From the NCBI GenBank assembly GCA_963805305.1, contig CAWDTM010000002.1, positions 584,154 through 648,153 of the forward strand: a stretch of 64,000 nucleotides of DNA, read 5' to 3'. The notes beneath the pieces are model-generated. The model did not search any database. It saw only the letters and a program-made list of their open reading frames with translations, and had not been told where the DNA came from. Shown here piece by piece: positions 9,136 to 17,036 of this stretch. Each line of letters begins with the position of its first letter. The stretch's first letter is position 1. The stretch is from CAVXEH01 sp963805305 (lineage in GTDB: Bacteria; Chloroflexota; Limnocylindria; QHBO01). The translations under genes were made by a program, and so were the position numbers.

Positions 9136-9611
9136 ACGCGCTGGTCGTCTACGCCACGCGGACCGGGAACACGCGGCGCGTGGCTGAGGCCGTCGCGGAG
9201 GCGCTGCGCGCGCGCGGCATGGGCGTCACCCTGCAGGACGTGGCCGGTGCGCCCGGTCTCGTCCCCGAGGGCACGGATCTGCTCGTGGTTGGCGGTCCCA
9301 CGGAGGGGCACGGTATGACGCCGCCAATGGCGTCCTATCTGCAGCGCCTCGATCGCGCAGGGCTGCGGGGCGTCACGGCAGCGGCGTTTGACACCCGGCT
9401 GTGGTGGCCCCGGATCCTGTCGGGTTCCGCGGCGGCGAGCATTGCACGGACGCTGCGAGACAGGGGCGCGCGCGTGGTCGGTGATGAGATGAGCTTCATC
9501 GTGAGCATGAAGCCGGAGCTCGTCGCCGGCGAGATCGAGCGTGCCGCCAGCTGGGCGCGCGAGCTTGCGGAAGGGGTGGACCGGCGGGTGCAGGTCTCCG
9601 CGACGCCGTAG
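9132..9611 (+). CDS. Flavodoxin-like protein
   Basis: 159 residues, flavodoxin-sized. The FMN phosphate loop is TRTGNT at residues 9-14, and the second nucleotide loop region is GGPTEGHGM at 54-62. Such proteins carry single electrons in the cytoplasm or serve as FMN-dependent redox domains. It is coupled by a 4-base overlap to the membrane protein upstream, and a hairpin follows its stop. Confidence 0.85.
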   Translation: MNALVVYATRTGNTRRVAEAVAEALRARGMGVTLQDVAGAPGLVPEGTDLLVVGGPTEGHGMTPPMASYLQRLDRAGLRGVTAAAFDTRLWWPRILSGSAAASIARTLRDRGARVVGDEMSFIVSMKPELVAGEIERAASWARELAEGVDRRVQVSATP

Positions 9612-9612
9612 C

Positions 9613-9634
9613 CCCGTGTCGGCGGAGACACGGG
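9613..9634 (+). terminator. Hairpin terminator after the flavodoxin gene
   Basis: CCCGTGTC and GACACGGG form an 8-bp perfect stem with a 6-base loop, starting 2 bases after the flavodoxin stop. No T run follows, as in many GC-rich genomes, so efficiency is uncertain. Confidence 0.45.
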
Positions 9635-9661
9635 CAACCGTGCCGCCGTAGCATTGGGCCG

Positions 9662-10168
9662 ATGTTCGAGACCGATGTCGAGGTCGCGGAGCTCCAGGCG
9701 CTGTTCGACGAGACGATGCGCCACGCCAACCCGCACATGCGCAGCATCGTGCACCCTGGCCGACGTCTGAGCGCGAACCAGGTCGTGCGCTACCTCCAGG
9801 GCACCAGGCATGTCGCGTTCGCAACGGTGAGTCCCGAGGGCGAGCCGCGCGTCTCGCCGCTCGACGCGCTCTTCATCCATGGGCGTTTCACGATGTCCAC
9901 CGGCCGGCGGGCGACGAAAGTGCGGCACCTCCAGGCGAATCCCGCGTGTTCCGCGGTGCACATGGACGGCGATCGCATCGCGGTGGTCGCCAACGGGACC
10001 GTGGAGTGGATCGAGCCCGATCATCCGGATCACCGCCTCATCCACCGGACGTGGACGGAGACCTACGAGTCGGACCCGTATACCTGGGGTGACATCGTCT
10101 TCTTCCGGCTGGTGCCCTCCACGATGTGGGCCTACGCCTTCAATCCCGACGACTTCCCCGCCGAGTAG
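9662..10168 (+). CDS. Pyridoxamine 5'-phosphate oxidase-fold flavin/F420 protein
   Basis: 168 residues with the split beta-barrel pattern of the PPOX superfamily: HVAFATVSPEGEPRVSPLDALFIHGRFTMSTGRRATKVRHLQANPACSAV. The first strand pair, the charged turn and the TKVRHL helix are the usual FMN or F420 contact region. No residue fixes the substrate, so it may be an oxidoreductase or a cofactor-binding stress protein. The 3' end overlaps the convergent FAD oxidase gene by 29 bp. Confidence 0.8.
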   Translation: MFETDVEVAELQALFDETMRHANPHMRSIVHPGRRLSANQVVRYLQGTRHVAFATVSPEGEPRVSPLDALFIHGRFTMSTGRRATKVRHLQANPACSAVHMDGDRIAVVANGTVEWIEPDHPDHRLIHRTWTETYESDPYTWGDIVFFRLVPSTMWAYAFNPDDFPAE

Positions 10169-11558
10169 CGGTCGCCCCCGCGGGCGGCACGTTCTGGTTC
10201 CGGTGGAAGAGATTCTCCGGGTCGTATCTGCGCTTCAGCTGGGCGAGGCGCCGCCACGTCGCATCCGGGTAGGCCTCGTGGACGCGTTCCGTCCCTTCGT
10301 CGCCCACGAAGTTCGCGTAGGCGCCACGTGTCTCCCCGCGGAGATCGGCCATGAGCCTCTGTGCCCAGGCGACGCGCCGCTCCACGTCGCCGGGACCGGT
10401 GGCCAGGTTCACCGCCACCGCGAGGATCGGCCGCTCGCGGTGGCCGTAGGCAGTGGCGTCATTTGCCACGCGTCCGGCCGCGCCGCCGAGGACGCGAAGC
10501 TGAACCGCCCGCATCGGGGAGTCGGTGGACGCCAGGCCTTCGATGATCGTCCCTGCCATGGGGGGCTCGAACCGGTCGAGGAAGAACGTGCGCTGGACGA
10601 AGATCGGCGGGGGACCCTGGAGCGGCGGCTCCGGGAAGTAGATTTCGGGGTAGCGCATGGGGCGCAGCATGTCGACCACCGGCGTCCCGAGGGCACGGAA
10701 TGGCTTCATGGCGCGGAGGCCCGCCTCCTGGTCGCCGGCATGCACGATGAGCGCCATGAGGACCAGCGAACCGTGATGCTCCTCCGGGACGAAGGGCATG
10801 GGCGGGGCCGGCATGACATTGCCGATCGCCGACAGCTCCTCGGGCGCCGCCGCGGCCGCCTCCATGAACCCAGCGATCGAATCGGCCGTGGCGGGGACCA
10901 TCAGCATGCCGCCCACGACCTCTCCGATCGGCTGGAGACGGAACTGGAAGCGCGTGACGACGCCCAGGTTGCCGCCACCGCCACGGATGCCCCAGAAGAG
11001 GTCCGGGTGGTGGTCGGCAGCGGTGCGGAGTCGCTCACCGTCGGCCGTCACGACGTCGGCGGCAAGCAGCGAATCGATCGTCAGCCCGTGCTTGCGCACG
11101 AGATAGCCGATGCCGCCTCCGGTCGTGATCCCGCCGATGCCCACTGACCCCGTGTCCCCGAAGCCGACCGCCAGGTCATGCTTGTCGAGCGCGGTCGTCA
11201 CCTGGCCCGCGGTGAGCCCGGCATCGGCCCAGGCGGTGCCTCCCTCGAGGTCCACGTCAAGACGCTGGAGGTCGCGGAGGTCAAGGACGATCCCGCCCTC
11301 GGTGACGCCGTGTCCGGCAGCCGAGTGACCACCGCCGCGCACGGCGAGCTCAAGTCCGGTCTCGCGCGCCAGCAGAACCACGCGCGCCACGTCGGCATGG
11401 TCTGCGACCCGCACGATCAGCGCGGGGTGGCGATCGATCCCGCCCAGGGCGATCGCCCGTGTGGCGTCGTAGTCGGCATCGCCGGGAGTGATCAGTCGTC
11501 CGTTGATCTCGTCGCGAAGCGCGGCGAGGCGCTGCGTCGTGACCGGGGTGGTCGTCAT
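10140..11558 (-). CDS. FAD-linked oxidase, berberine-bridge (BBE) type
   Basis: 472 residues from the ATG at 11558, with GAGGAG 9 bases upstream. The N-terminal FAD-binding PCMH domain has RGGGHSAAGHG, where His78 is the expected covalent FAD attachment site. GGGIGYLVRKHGLTID and GGGNLGVVTRF are further FAD contacts. The C-terminus has the BBE signature DPENLFHRNQNVPP. The second covalent Cys of bicovalent members is not seen in GFGDTGSVGIGG, so attachment is probably through His only. It likely oxidises an alcohol, sugar or secondary metabolite with O2. It is divergent from the sigma factor gene, with 90 bp between them. Confidence 0.9.
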   Translation of the reverse strand: MTTTPVTTQRLAALRDEINGRLITPGDADYDATRAIALGGIDRHPALIVRVADHADVARVVLLARETGLELAVRGGGHSAAGHGVTEGGIVLDLRDLQRLDVDLEGGTAWADAGLTAGQVTTALDKHDLAVGFGDTGSVGIGGITTGGGIGYLVRKHGLTIDSLLAADVVTADGERLRTAADHHPDLFWGIRGGGGNLGVVTRFQFRLQPIGEVVGGMLMVPATADSIAGFMEAAAAAPEELSAIGNVMPAPPMPFVPEEHHGSLVLMALIVHAGDQEAGLRAMKPFRALGTPVVDMLRPMRYPEIYFPEPPLQGPPPIFVQRTFFLDRFEPPMAGTIIEGLASTDSPMRAVQLRVLGGAAGRVANDATAYGHRERPILAVAVNLATGPGDVERRVAWAQRLMADLRGETRGAYANFVGDEGTERVHEAYPDATWRRLAQLKRRYDPENLFHRNQNVPPAGATATRRGSRRD

Positions 11559-11648
11559 GTCAGGGTGCTCCTCGGGTGTCGCGTGGTCTCTGAATCGATG
11601 AGACGCACCCGGTGGGCGGAACTCATCGGTCCGCAATACTATGACCGC

Positions 11649-12662
11649 ATGAGCGACGCGACCGCGACCGCGCCGGCTGGCGCTGCCACTTCCCGCCCCC
11701 AACCCGAAGACCTGGAGCCGTACCGCCGCGAGCTCACGGGGTACGCCTACCGGATGCTCGGCTCCGCATTCGAGGCAGAGGACGCCGTGCAGGAGACCCT
11801 GCTGCGGGCCTGGCGCAATCTGGGACGCTTCGAGGGCCGCTCGTCCCTCCGCTCGTGGCTCTATCGGATCACGACCAATGTCTGCCTGGACATGCTCTCC
11901 AGCCGCCAGCGCCGCGCACGACCCATGGACCTGGGCCCGGCCGGCGTCGCTGACATCCGCCTGCTCGGTGAGCCCATGCCAGAAGTGACCTGGATCGAGC
12001 CGATACCGGACGACCGCGTCCTTTCGGTGGGGGACGATCTCGCCGGAGACCCGGCCGACGTAGCAGTCGCGCGCGAGTCCGTCCGGCTGGCCTTCGTCGC
12101 CGCGCTCCAGCGACTCCCCGCGCGCCAACGGGCGGTGCTCATCCTGCGCGAGGTGCTCCGCTGGCGGGCGAGCGAGGTGGCGGAGCTGCTCGACACGACG
12201 GTCACGTCGGTCAACAGCGCGCTGCAGCGGGCCCGCGCCACCCTGGCACAGGCACCGTCCGAGCCATCCGGCGATGAGCTGGACGATGAGCGGCGCGCGC
12301 TCCTTGCGCGCTACGTCGAGGCGTTCGAGTCGTACGACATGGACCGGCTCACCGCGCTGCTCGCAGAGGACGCAACCTGGAACATGCCGCCGTACGCCCT
12401 GTGGCTCCAGACCCACGCCGACATCGTGGGCTGGTGCCTGGGGCCGGGAATCGGCTGCCGGGGGTCGCGCCTGGTGCCGATATCGGCGAACGGCATGCCG
12501 GCGTACGGTCAGTACAAGCCGTCGGAGACCAACGATGGCTGGGAGCCCTGGTCGATCCAGGTGCTCGAGACATCAGGCGATCGCATCACCGGGATCACCT
12601 TCTTCCTCGACACGCAGCGCCTGTTCCCGCTCTTCGGCCTCCCGCTCCGGCTCGACGCCTGA
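11649..12662 (+). CDS. ECF sigma factor with SnoaL-like C-terminal domain (SigX5/TIGR02960-like)
   Basis: 337 residues. Region 2 (YAYRMLGSAFEAEDAVQETLLRAWRNL) and region 4 (LPARQRAVLILREVLRWRASEVAELL, then TTVTSVNSALQRAR) are clear. The C-terminal ~110 residues form a SnoaL/NTF2-like domain with the family's WNMPPYALWLQ. In this ECF type the extra domain takes the place of a separate anti-sigma factor (known for related groups). The ATG at 11649 has no ribosome site but TACTAT lies 7 bases upstream, compatible with a leaderless transcript. The 3' end overlaps the convergent STAS gene by 90 bp. Confidence 0.88.
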   Translation: MSDATATAPAGAATSRPQPEDLEPYRRELTGYAYRMLGSAFEAEDAVQETLLRAWRNLGRFEGRSSLRSWLYRITTNVCLDMLSSRQRRARPMDLGPAGVADIRLLGEPMPEVTWIEPIPDDRVLSVGDDLAGDPADVAVARESVRLAFVAALQRLPARQRAVLILREVLRWRASEVAELLDTTVTSVNSALQRARATLAQAPSEPSGDELDDERRALLARYVEAFESYDMDRLTALLAEDATWNMPPYALWLQTHADIVGWCLGPGIGCRGSRLVPISANGMPAYGQYKPSETNDGWEPWSIQVLETSGDRITGITFFLDTQRLFPLFGLPLRLDA

Positions 12663-12866
12663 GCCGAGCTCGAAGCGCTCGAGGAGACCGGCGAGCGACA
12701 GGAGCTCGCACAGCTCGGGCGAGGCGCCGACGAGCCGCACCCCCAGCGAAAGCCGCGCCGCATCGAGCCGCAGCCGGGCGAGGGCGTCAACCGTCTCGAA
12801 CGTCGGACGGACTTCGCCGAGCGCGCAGACGATGGTCCGGTCCCGTCCTGACGCAGGATTCTCCAT
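12573..12866 (-). CDS. STAS-domain protein (anti-sigma-factor antagonist type)
   Basis: About 97 residues from the ATG at 12866; an alternative start at 12932 lacks support. The core reads VDALARLRLDAARLSLGVRLVGASPELCELLSLAGL, which is the second half of a STAS fold. The usual phosphorylatable Ser before it is not obvious. The C-terminal tail is Glu-rich. Its last 90 bp are antisense to the 3' end of the ECF sigma gene, so the two transcripts could interfere. Confidence 0.65.
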   Translation of the reverse strand: MENPASGRDRTIVCALGEVRPTFETVDALARLRLDAARLSLGVRLVGASPELCELLSLAGLLERFELGSGVEPEREAEEREQALRVEEEGDPGDAIA

Positions 12867-12976
12867 GGTCTCGCCATGAAGACTGCGGAGCGCTTGCGAA
12901 CTCACCGCCAACATGGGGGGACGCTGCAGCACCGGGGCATCCGTGGAGCGCGTCGAGTCGGGCGCGCGCGCAGGAC

Positions 12977-13216
12977 TCAGAGGCGCGCCCCGGTGGTGTC
13001 AGGCGGCTCCGGCCGCTCGGGCCGGTCGTCGAGACCCTCCACGGTGATGCCGTTCGCGGTGTCGCGCGATTCGCGGTACGGCTCCTCGATCTGGGTGACG
13101 GGGCGCGGCTTGTTGAGGATCATCTGGTCGAGCGTGCCAAAGAGGCCCGCGATCACCGCGCCGGCGGAAGGGTCAGACGGAAGCGGATCGTCGGGTCCGC
13201 GCTTGCGACGAGCCAT
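12977..13216 (-). CDS. Small hydrophilic protein, function unknown
   Basis: 79 residues from the ATG at 13216. It begins MARRKRGPDDPLPSDPSAG, has a short amphipathic stretch AVIAGLFGTLDQMILNKPRP in the middle and an acidic Pro-rich tail. No domain is recognised and no strong ribosome site is seen. It is the best coding candidate between the STAS gene and the divergent HAD gene. Confidence 0.45.
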   Translation of the reverse strand: MARRKRGPDDPLPSDPSAGAVIAGLFGTLDQMILNKPRPVTQIEEPYRESRDTANGITVEGLDDRPERPEPPDTTGARL

Positions 13217-13341
13217 GCCGACCACGATACGCCCACGGCCTGCACGACGCACCCCCGTCGAAGGGCTCGGTCCACTCCCTTGTGCGATGTGCACGGGCGC
13301 GGGCCATACGCGGCGACGGCGAGAGGGCTAGCATCCGTCAG

Positions 13342-14151
13342 GTGAACAGGCAGCGCACCAGCTGGCTCATGGATATGGACGGCGTGATCGTCCGTGAAGA
13401 GCACCTCGTGCCCGGCGCGGACCGCTTCCTGGCCCGGCTGGCGGAGACACAGCACCCGTTCCTGGTCCTCACCAACAACTCGATGTTCAGCACGCGGGAT
13501 CTTGCGGCTCGCCTGGGGCGCATGGGCGTCAGCATCGACGCGGAGTCCATCTTCACCTCCGCGCTCGCCACCGCGCAGTTCCTCGACCAGCAGCGACCCG
13601 GCGGCACGGCATTCGTCATTGGCGAGGCCGGCCTGACCAACGCCATCTACCAGGTGGGCTACACGCAGTCGGAGGCGGATCCCGATTACGTGGTGCTGGG
13701 CGAGACCAGGACCTACTCGTTCGAGCGCATCAGCCGCGCCATCCAGCTCATCACCCGCGGCGCCCGCTTCATCGCCACCAACCCCGATCCCACGGGACCC
13801 AGCCCGGACGGTCCGCTGCCGGCCACCGGTTCGGTCGCTGCGCTGATCTCGAGCGCCACGGGGGTGCAGCCCTACTTCATCGGCAAACCGAACCCGTTCA
13901 TGATCCGGTCGGCAATGCGCACCCTGGGGGCACACTCGGCGTCGACCGTCATGATTGGCGACCGGATGGACACCGACGTGGTGACCGGCCTCGAGGCGGG
14001 CTGCGAGACGATCCTGGTCCTGAGCGGCATCACCGCGTCCGAGGAGGAGGCGAACCGCTTCGGCTACCTCCCCACGCGGATCGTGGCATCCGTCGCGGAC
14101 CTCGTGGACCAGATCGAGCCCATGGAGGCCGTCGAGCCCGCCAACGGCTAG
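13342..14151 (+). CDS. HAD-IIA family phosphatase (NagD/phosphoglycolate phosphatase-like)
   Basis: 269 residues from the GTG at 13342. All HAD motifs are visible: motif I DMDGV (nucleophile Asp11, acid Asp13), motif II TNNS (44-47), the Lys of GKPNP (Lys182) and motif IV GDRMDTD (Asp207, Asp212). The C2-type cap between motifs II and III and the overall length match HAD-IIA enzymes acting on sugar or glycerol phosphates and nucleotides. TAGCAT lies just upstream of the GTG with no ribosome site, so it may be leaderless. Confidence 0.9.
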   Translation: MNRQRTSWLMDMDGVIVREEHLVPGADRFLARLAETQHPFLVLTNNSMFSTRDLAARLGRMGVSIDAESIFTSALATAQFLDQQRPGGTAFVIGEAGLTNAIYQVGYTQSEADPDYVVLGETRTYSFERISRAIQLITRGARFIATNPDPTGPSPDGPLPATGSVAALISSATGVQPYFIGKPNPFMIRSAMRTLGAHSASTVMIGDRMDTDVVTGLEAGCETILVLSGITASEEEANRFGYLPTRIVASVADLVDQIEPMEAVEPANG

Positions 14152-14225
14152 TGCGGGGGTCCGTTCGTTCGACCCTTGACACGACCGGACCGCGAATCGA
14201 TCCTGACGGCAAGGAGGGGGAGCTC

Positions 14226-14633
14226 ATGCTCGTCTGGAACGAAGTGCGAACCCGATGGGGCCAGCTGCTCGGGTCGCATGGACGCACCGTCATCATCGGC
14301 GGAGGGCTCCTCGTGGTGGTGCTCGCCGCCCTGGCCGTCGTGTCGGCGCCGATGCGCGCGCTCCTCGAGATCGTCATCCGGTACGGCTCCATTGGCCTGG
14401 TGGTCTACCTGGCCTTTGACCTCGTTCTGCGCTTCTCGCACGGACCGTCCGCGTTCGACGGCGCCGGGGAGGAGTTCCACGGCCCCTCTGCCCGCGCGGC
14501 GATCATCCTGATCGTGGCGGTCGTGGCAGCCGTCGCGTTCAACTGGGTCGGCGCGAGCTGGGCTCTCAACCAGGTCTACGGTTCGGGCGACCCGCTGCCA
14601 TCCGGCCTGGCCATCCCTGGCACCCTGCGCTGA
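14226..14633 (+). CDS. Three-helix membrane protein, function unknown
   Basis: 135 residues from the ATG at 14226, preceded by AAGGAGGGGG. Hydrophobic segments at about residues 20-42, 48-66 and 92-112 predict an integral membrane protein, with SHGPSAFDGAGEEFHGPSAR as a polar loop. No family is recognised. It follows the HAD gene on the same strand with a 74-bp gap. Confidence 0.6.
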   Translation: MLVWNEVRTRWGQLLGSHGRTVIIGGGLLVVVLAALAVVSAPMRALLEIVIRYGSIGLVVYLAFDLVLRFSHGPSAFDGAGEEFHGPSARAAIILIVAVVAAVAFNWVGASWALNQVYGSGDPLPSGLAIPGTLR

Positions 14634-14651
14634 CTCGCGGCCCGGCCCCGG

Positions 14652-15584
14652 TCAGCCCTTCGTCAGCTTCTCGACCACGAACTTGGAGGCGCAGGTCAGC
14701 CAGGCGCTCAGCTGGACGAGATCCGTGGGGTTGCTCGTGTCGCCGCAGGCCTGCGCTGCCGTGTCGTTGAAGTGCCCGACCAGTTGGTACGCGGGACCGG
14801 TTGTGTTCACCGCTGCGAGGCCGGTCGGCTCGATCCCGGTGGCGGGATCGAAATGCAGCAGCAGGAGCGGGGTCGTGCTCCCATCCGCGTTGACCCAGCT
14901 GTGGTTGACGTTGTCGCAGACGAGCCAGTCCGGCTGCCCGGGCGGCGGCTGGCAGGCTCCGCCCAGGCCGGCGTCCGGCGGCAGCGCCGTCTGGTGCGCG
15001 GTAAACGAAAGGGGCGATGAGCCAAAGCAGCCGATGCGTTCGATCCCGGTGAGGCCGGCAATCGCCGTCACTCCTGGGCTCGGGCAGCCACTGCTGTCCG
15101 CAACGAGCCAGGGGGTGGTCCCTGCTGCCCCGGCGACCCAGCCAACCGCGATCTCTTCGGTGCTGCCCTCGACGTCCTGCGCCAGGCCCACGGCGTACCA
15201 GGCATACCCGTCTGCCTGGACCGGCCCGCTCAGCACCAGGACATGGTTCCCGGAGCTCAACGGCAGGGTCACCGGCAGATAGGCCGGCGGCTGGAGCAGG
15301 GCTGCGGAGGCCGATGGCGCGACCCGGACGTTGAGGGTGCCCACCGTCACGCGAGCAAGCGTCAGGGCGGGCAGGCCCGGCAGGGGAGTGGCGGTCGGCC
15401 CCGGCGTGGGTGTTGGCTGGACCGATGGCGCCGCCGAGCCGGTGGCCGGCGCGCTGCCGCCCGGGCTCGATCCGGGCGACGAGGTCCCCAGCTGCGTGGC
15501 CTCGACGTTGGAGGTGCCGGTTGCGCCACAGCCGGCCAGGACGAGAAGGACGCCCAGCGCCGCGCCAATGTCCCTGAGTCGCAT
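14652..15584 (-). CDS. Secreted lipoprotein with SH3-like segment
   Basis: 310 residues from the ATG at 15584, with GGAGGGG upstream. The signal peptide ends in the lipobox LAGC, so it is predicted to be lipid-anchored outside the cell. A ~50-residue Ser/Pro/Thr linker precedes a segment (LARVTVGTLNVRVAPSASAAL) resembling a bacterial SH3 repeat. The remainder has several Cys that could form disulfides (CPSPG, IGCFGSS, GACQPPPGQPDWLVC, QACGD, LTCAS). Ligand and role are unknown. Confidence 0.72.
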   Translation of the reverse strand: MRLRDIGAALGVLLVLAGCGATGTSNVEATQLGTSSPGSSPGGSAPATGSAAPSVQPTPTPGPTATPLPGLPALTLARVTVGTLNVRVAPSASAALLQPPAYLPVTLPLSSGNHVLVLSGPVQADGYAWYAVGLAQDVEGSTEEIAVGWVAGAAGTTPWLVADSSGCPSPGVTAIAGLTGIERIGCFGSSPLSFTAHQTALPPDAGLGGACQPPPGQPDWLVCDNVNHSWVNADGSTTPLLLLHFDPATGIEPTGLAAVNTTGPAYQLVGHFNDTAAQACGDTSNPTDLVQLSAWLTCASKFVVEKLTKG

Positions 15585-15635
15585 GAATGCCCCTCCGCAG
15601 CTCGCCAGCCTCGTACGCCGCAACAGTACCGCGTC

Positions 15636-16274
15636 TCAACCGGTGCGGACGATGCGGGAGAGCCAGGCATGCGGCTGCTCGGCAGCGAACCCTTCGTTCA
15701 CATCGAAGCGCTCCGCCGCGATGCGCTCCACCGTCCATCCGGCGCCGAAGGCGTCGCGGATCTCGTCCTGGGTCACCCGCCGCGGTCCGTCGCGACCGGG
15801 CGTCAGCTCCGAGAAGCAGAGGAGGTGCAGGACGCCGTCCGGTCGCACGACGGACGCCAGGCTGGCCACATAGGCGCGACGCAGGTCGTCGTCGAAGGTG
15901 TGGAAGACGCCCGAGTCGACGACGCTGGCGAACGTGCGCTGCAGGGCGTCCAGACGCAGCGCGTCGGCCACGTGGAACTCGACCGGAAGGTCGCGCGCGG
16001 CGGCCTTGACGCGAGCGGCGCGGACGGCGATGGGAGCCAGGTCCACGCCCAGGACGTCGAACCCGCGGGCCGCCAGCATGAGCGCCTGCTCGCCCGTCCC
16101 GCAGCCGCAGTCGAGGATGGGGGATGCGAATTCGCCCGCATCGGCCAGGCGGACGAACGCCGATTGCGGTCGGCCGATGTCCCAGGGTGCCCGCCCTTCG
16201 CGATAGGCGCTGTCCCAGCGCGCGCTCATGCTCCCGATCGCGGGCGGCGGCAGATCTTCCTGTCTCGGCGGCAT
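15636..16274 (-). CDS. Class I SAM-dependent methyltransferase
   Basis: 212 residues. It begins with RWDSAYREGRAPWDIGRPQ, the substrate-cap pattern of thiopurine/small-molecule methyltransferase-like proteins. Motif I is LDCGCGTGEQAL (54-65), the acidic ribose contact is GVDLAP, and SVVDSGVFHTF is motif IV. It probably methylates a small molecule. The gene stops 48 bp before the 5' region of the large RNA locus on the other strand. Confidence 0.87.
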   Translation of the reverse strand: MPPRQEDLPPPAIGSMSARWDSAYREGRAPWDIGRPQSAFVRLADAGEFASPILDCGCGTGEQALMLAARGFDVLGVDLAPIAVRAARVKAAARDLPVEFHVADALRLDALQRTFASVVDSGVFHTFDDDLRRAYVASLASVVRPDGVLHLLCFSELTPGRDGPRRVTQDEIRDAFGAGWTVERIAAERFDVNEGFAAEQPHAWLSRIVRTG

Positions 16275-16321
16275 TCCGCGACTCTACTCCGCGGTGAGTT
16301 CGGTGTTCGGAGCGAAAACCA

Positions 16322-16350
16322 TTGACCCGCCGGGAGACCGGTTCTAGACT
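16322..16350 (+). promoter_or_regulatory. Near-consensus sigma-70 promoter
   Basis: TTGACC (16322-16327) and TAGACT (16345-16350) are separated by exactly 17 bases, the optimal spacing. Transcription would begin near 16357 and read into a 680-bp region without protein genes. Confidence 0.65.
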
Positions 16351-16356
16351 CGGAGG

Positions 16357-17024
16357 ACGCGCCGAACACTCGCCTCGTTGCGAGCGGGGGCACGTGAAAG
16401 GGAAGGCTCGCGGCGATGACGCTGTCGTTCGCCAAGGGCCAACCGTCGGGATGCAGGTAGCGTGGGAGACGGGGATAAGCTCCCGTCCCAAAGTCCGTTG
16501 GGCACACTGTCTCGCCCGGGCGGATCCAGGAGGGCCAAAAGCCCACCTCGAGGTCCGGCCGGGATCGTCACGGGAGAAGGGTCCGTCGGACGGAGGTAAC
16601 GATCGGGACCGGCGCGCGTCACCTTCGGGTGAGGTGCCAATCCGATCGGGCCGGCCCACGGCTCTGGTTCGGCGGCGTGGAAACCGTCGGGCGGCTCTGC
16701 AAACGAGGAGCCGCTGAATCTATGTTCGGCTGGCACTGGGATGCCTGGCTCGTCGCCGCTTAGCGCGCGCCGTGCAGACCAGCCACCGCAGGCCGGGCGC
16801 GACGTCTGAGGCGGGTTCGTTGGGATTCGGGGCCTTGGCCCCGGGACCCCGATGGGCGTACCGATAGGGATCTGTGGCTCCGTGAAGGACTCGCAGGTCC
16901 CTTCGTCGTATCCGGGCCAAGTCCGGGAGCCGGGCTGGTCGGGAGCCTTGCCACCTGCAACAATGACCGCTCTTCCGCGACGGGACGTCGGACCGCCTCC
17001 GCGGAGCATGGAATCGGCTGAGTT
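16357..17024 (+). ncRNA. Candidate large structured RNA or very long leader
   Basis: Nothing protein-like is found in any frame except a 13-codon ORF, but the plus strand is full of perfect short helices. These include CTCGC/GCGAG (16369/16380), GACGGG/CCCGTC (16468/16482), GGGC-CAAAA-GCCC (16532-16544), GTCC/GGAC (16581/16588) and CGATCGG/CCGATCG (16600/16642) enclosing CACC-TTCG-GGTG (16620-16631). Further down are GCGGCTC/GAGCCGC (16691/16708) and GGGGCC-TT-GGCCCC (16829-16842). The UUCG tetraloop and A-rich loops are typical of functional RNA. It is preceded by a strong promoter and followed by a glyoxalase-fold gene. It does not match tmRNA, RNase P, SRP, 6S or common riboswitch signatures as I know them. 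Ends are approximate. Confidence 0.5.
16722..16763 (+). CDS. Trp-rich 13-residue leader peptide (putative)
   Basis: The ORF reads MFGWHWDAWLVAA and stops at TAG (16761). Three of thirteen codons are TGG. A GAGGAG ribosome site lies at 16705-16710, 11 bases upstream. That site is half buried in the hairpin GCGGCTC/GAGCCGC, so translation could be gated by folding. This resembles attenuator leader peptides, yet the next gene is a glyoxalase-fold protein, not a Trp gene. Too short to be certain it is translated. Confidence 0.4.
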   Translation: MFGWHWDAWLVAA

Positions 17025-17036
17025 GGAGGTATTCCG

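Noticed and set aside
14566..16659. 697-codon minus-strand ORF
   Set aside because: Runs through the lipoprotein and methyltransferase genes in another frame; Arg/Gly/Pro-rich, no ribosome site.
16344..17009. 221-codon minus-strand ORF across the RNA region
   Set aside because: Composition is Pro/Arg/Gly repeats without hydrophobic core or domain, as expected for a chance frame in GC-rich DNA.
16357..17024. tmRNA reading, because the mini-ORF ends LVAA-stop like a proteolysis tag and CTGGTTCGGCGG recalls the tmRNA 5' end
   Set aside because: No T-arm GGTTCGANTCC, no acceptor stem partner and no CCA end could be found at a suitable distance; the 5' match is imperfect.
16357..17024. RNase P RNA, suggested by AAAGTCCG and GTGAAAGGG
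   Set aside because: The conserved GAGGAAAGTCC and ACAGAAA blocks are missing and the two matching pieces are in the wrong order.
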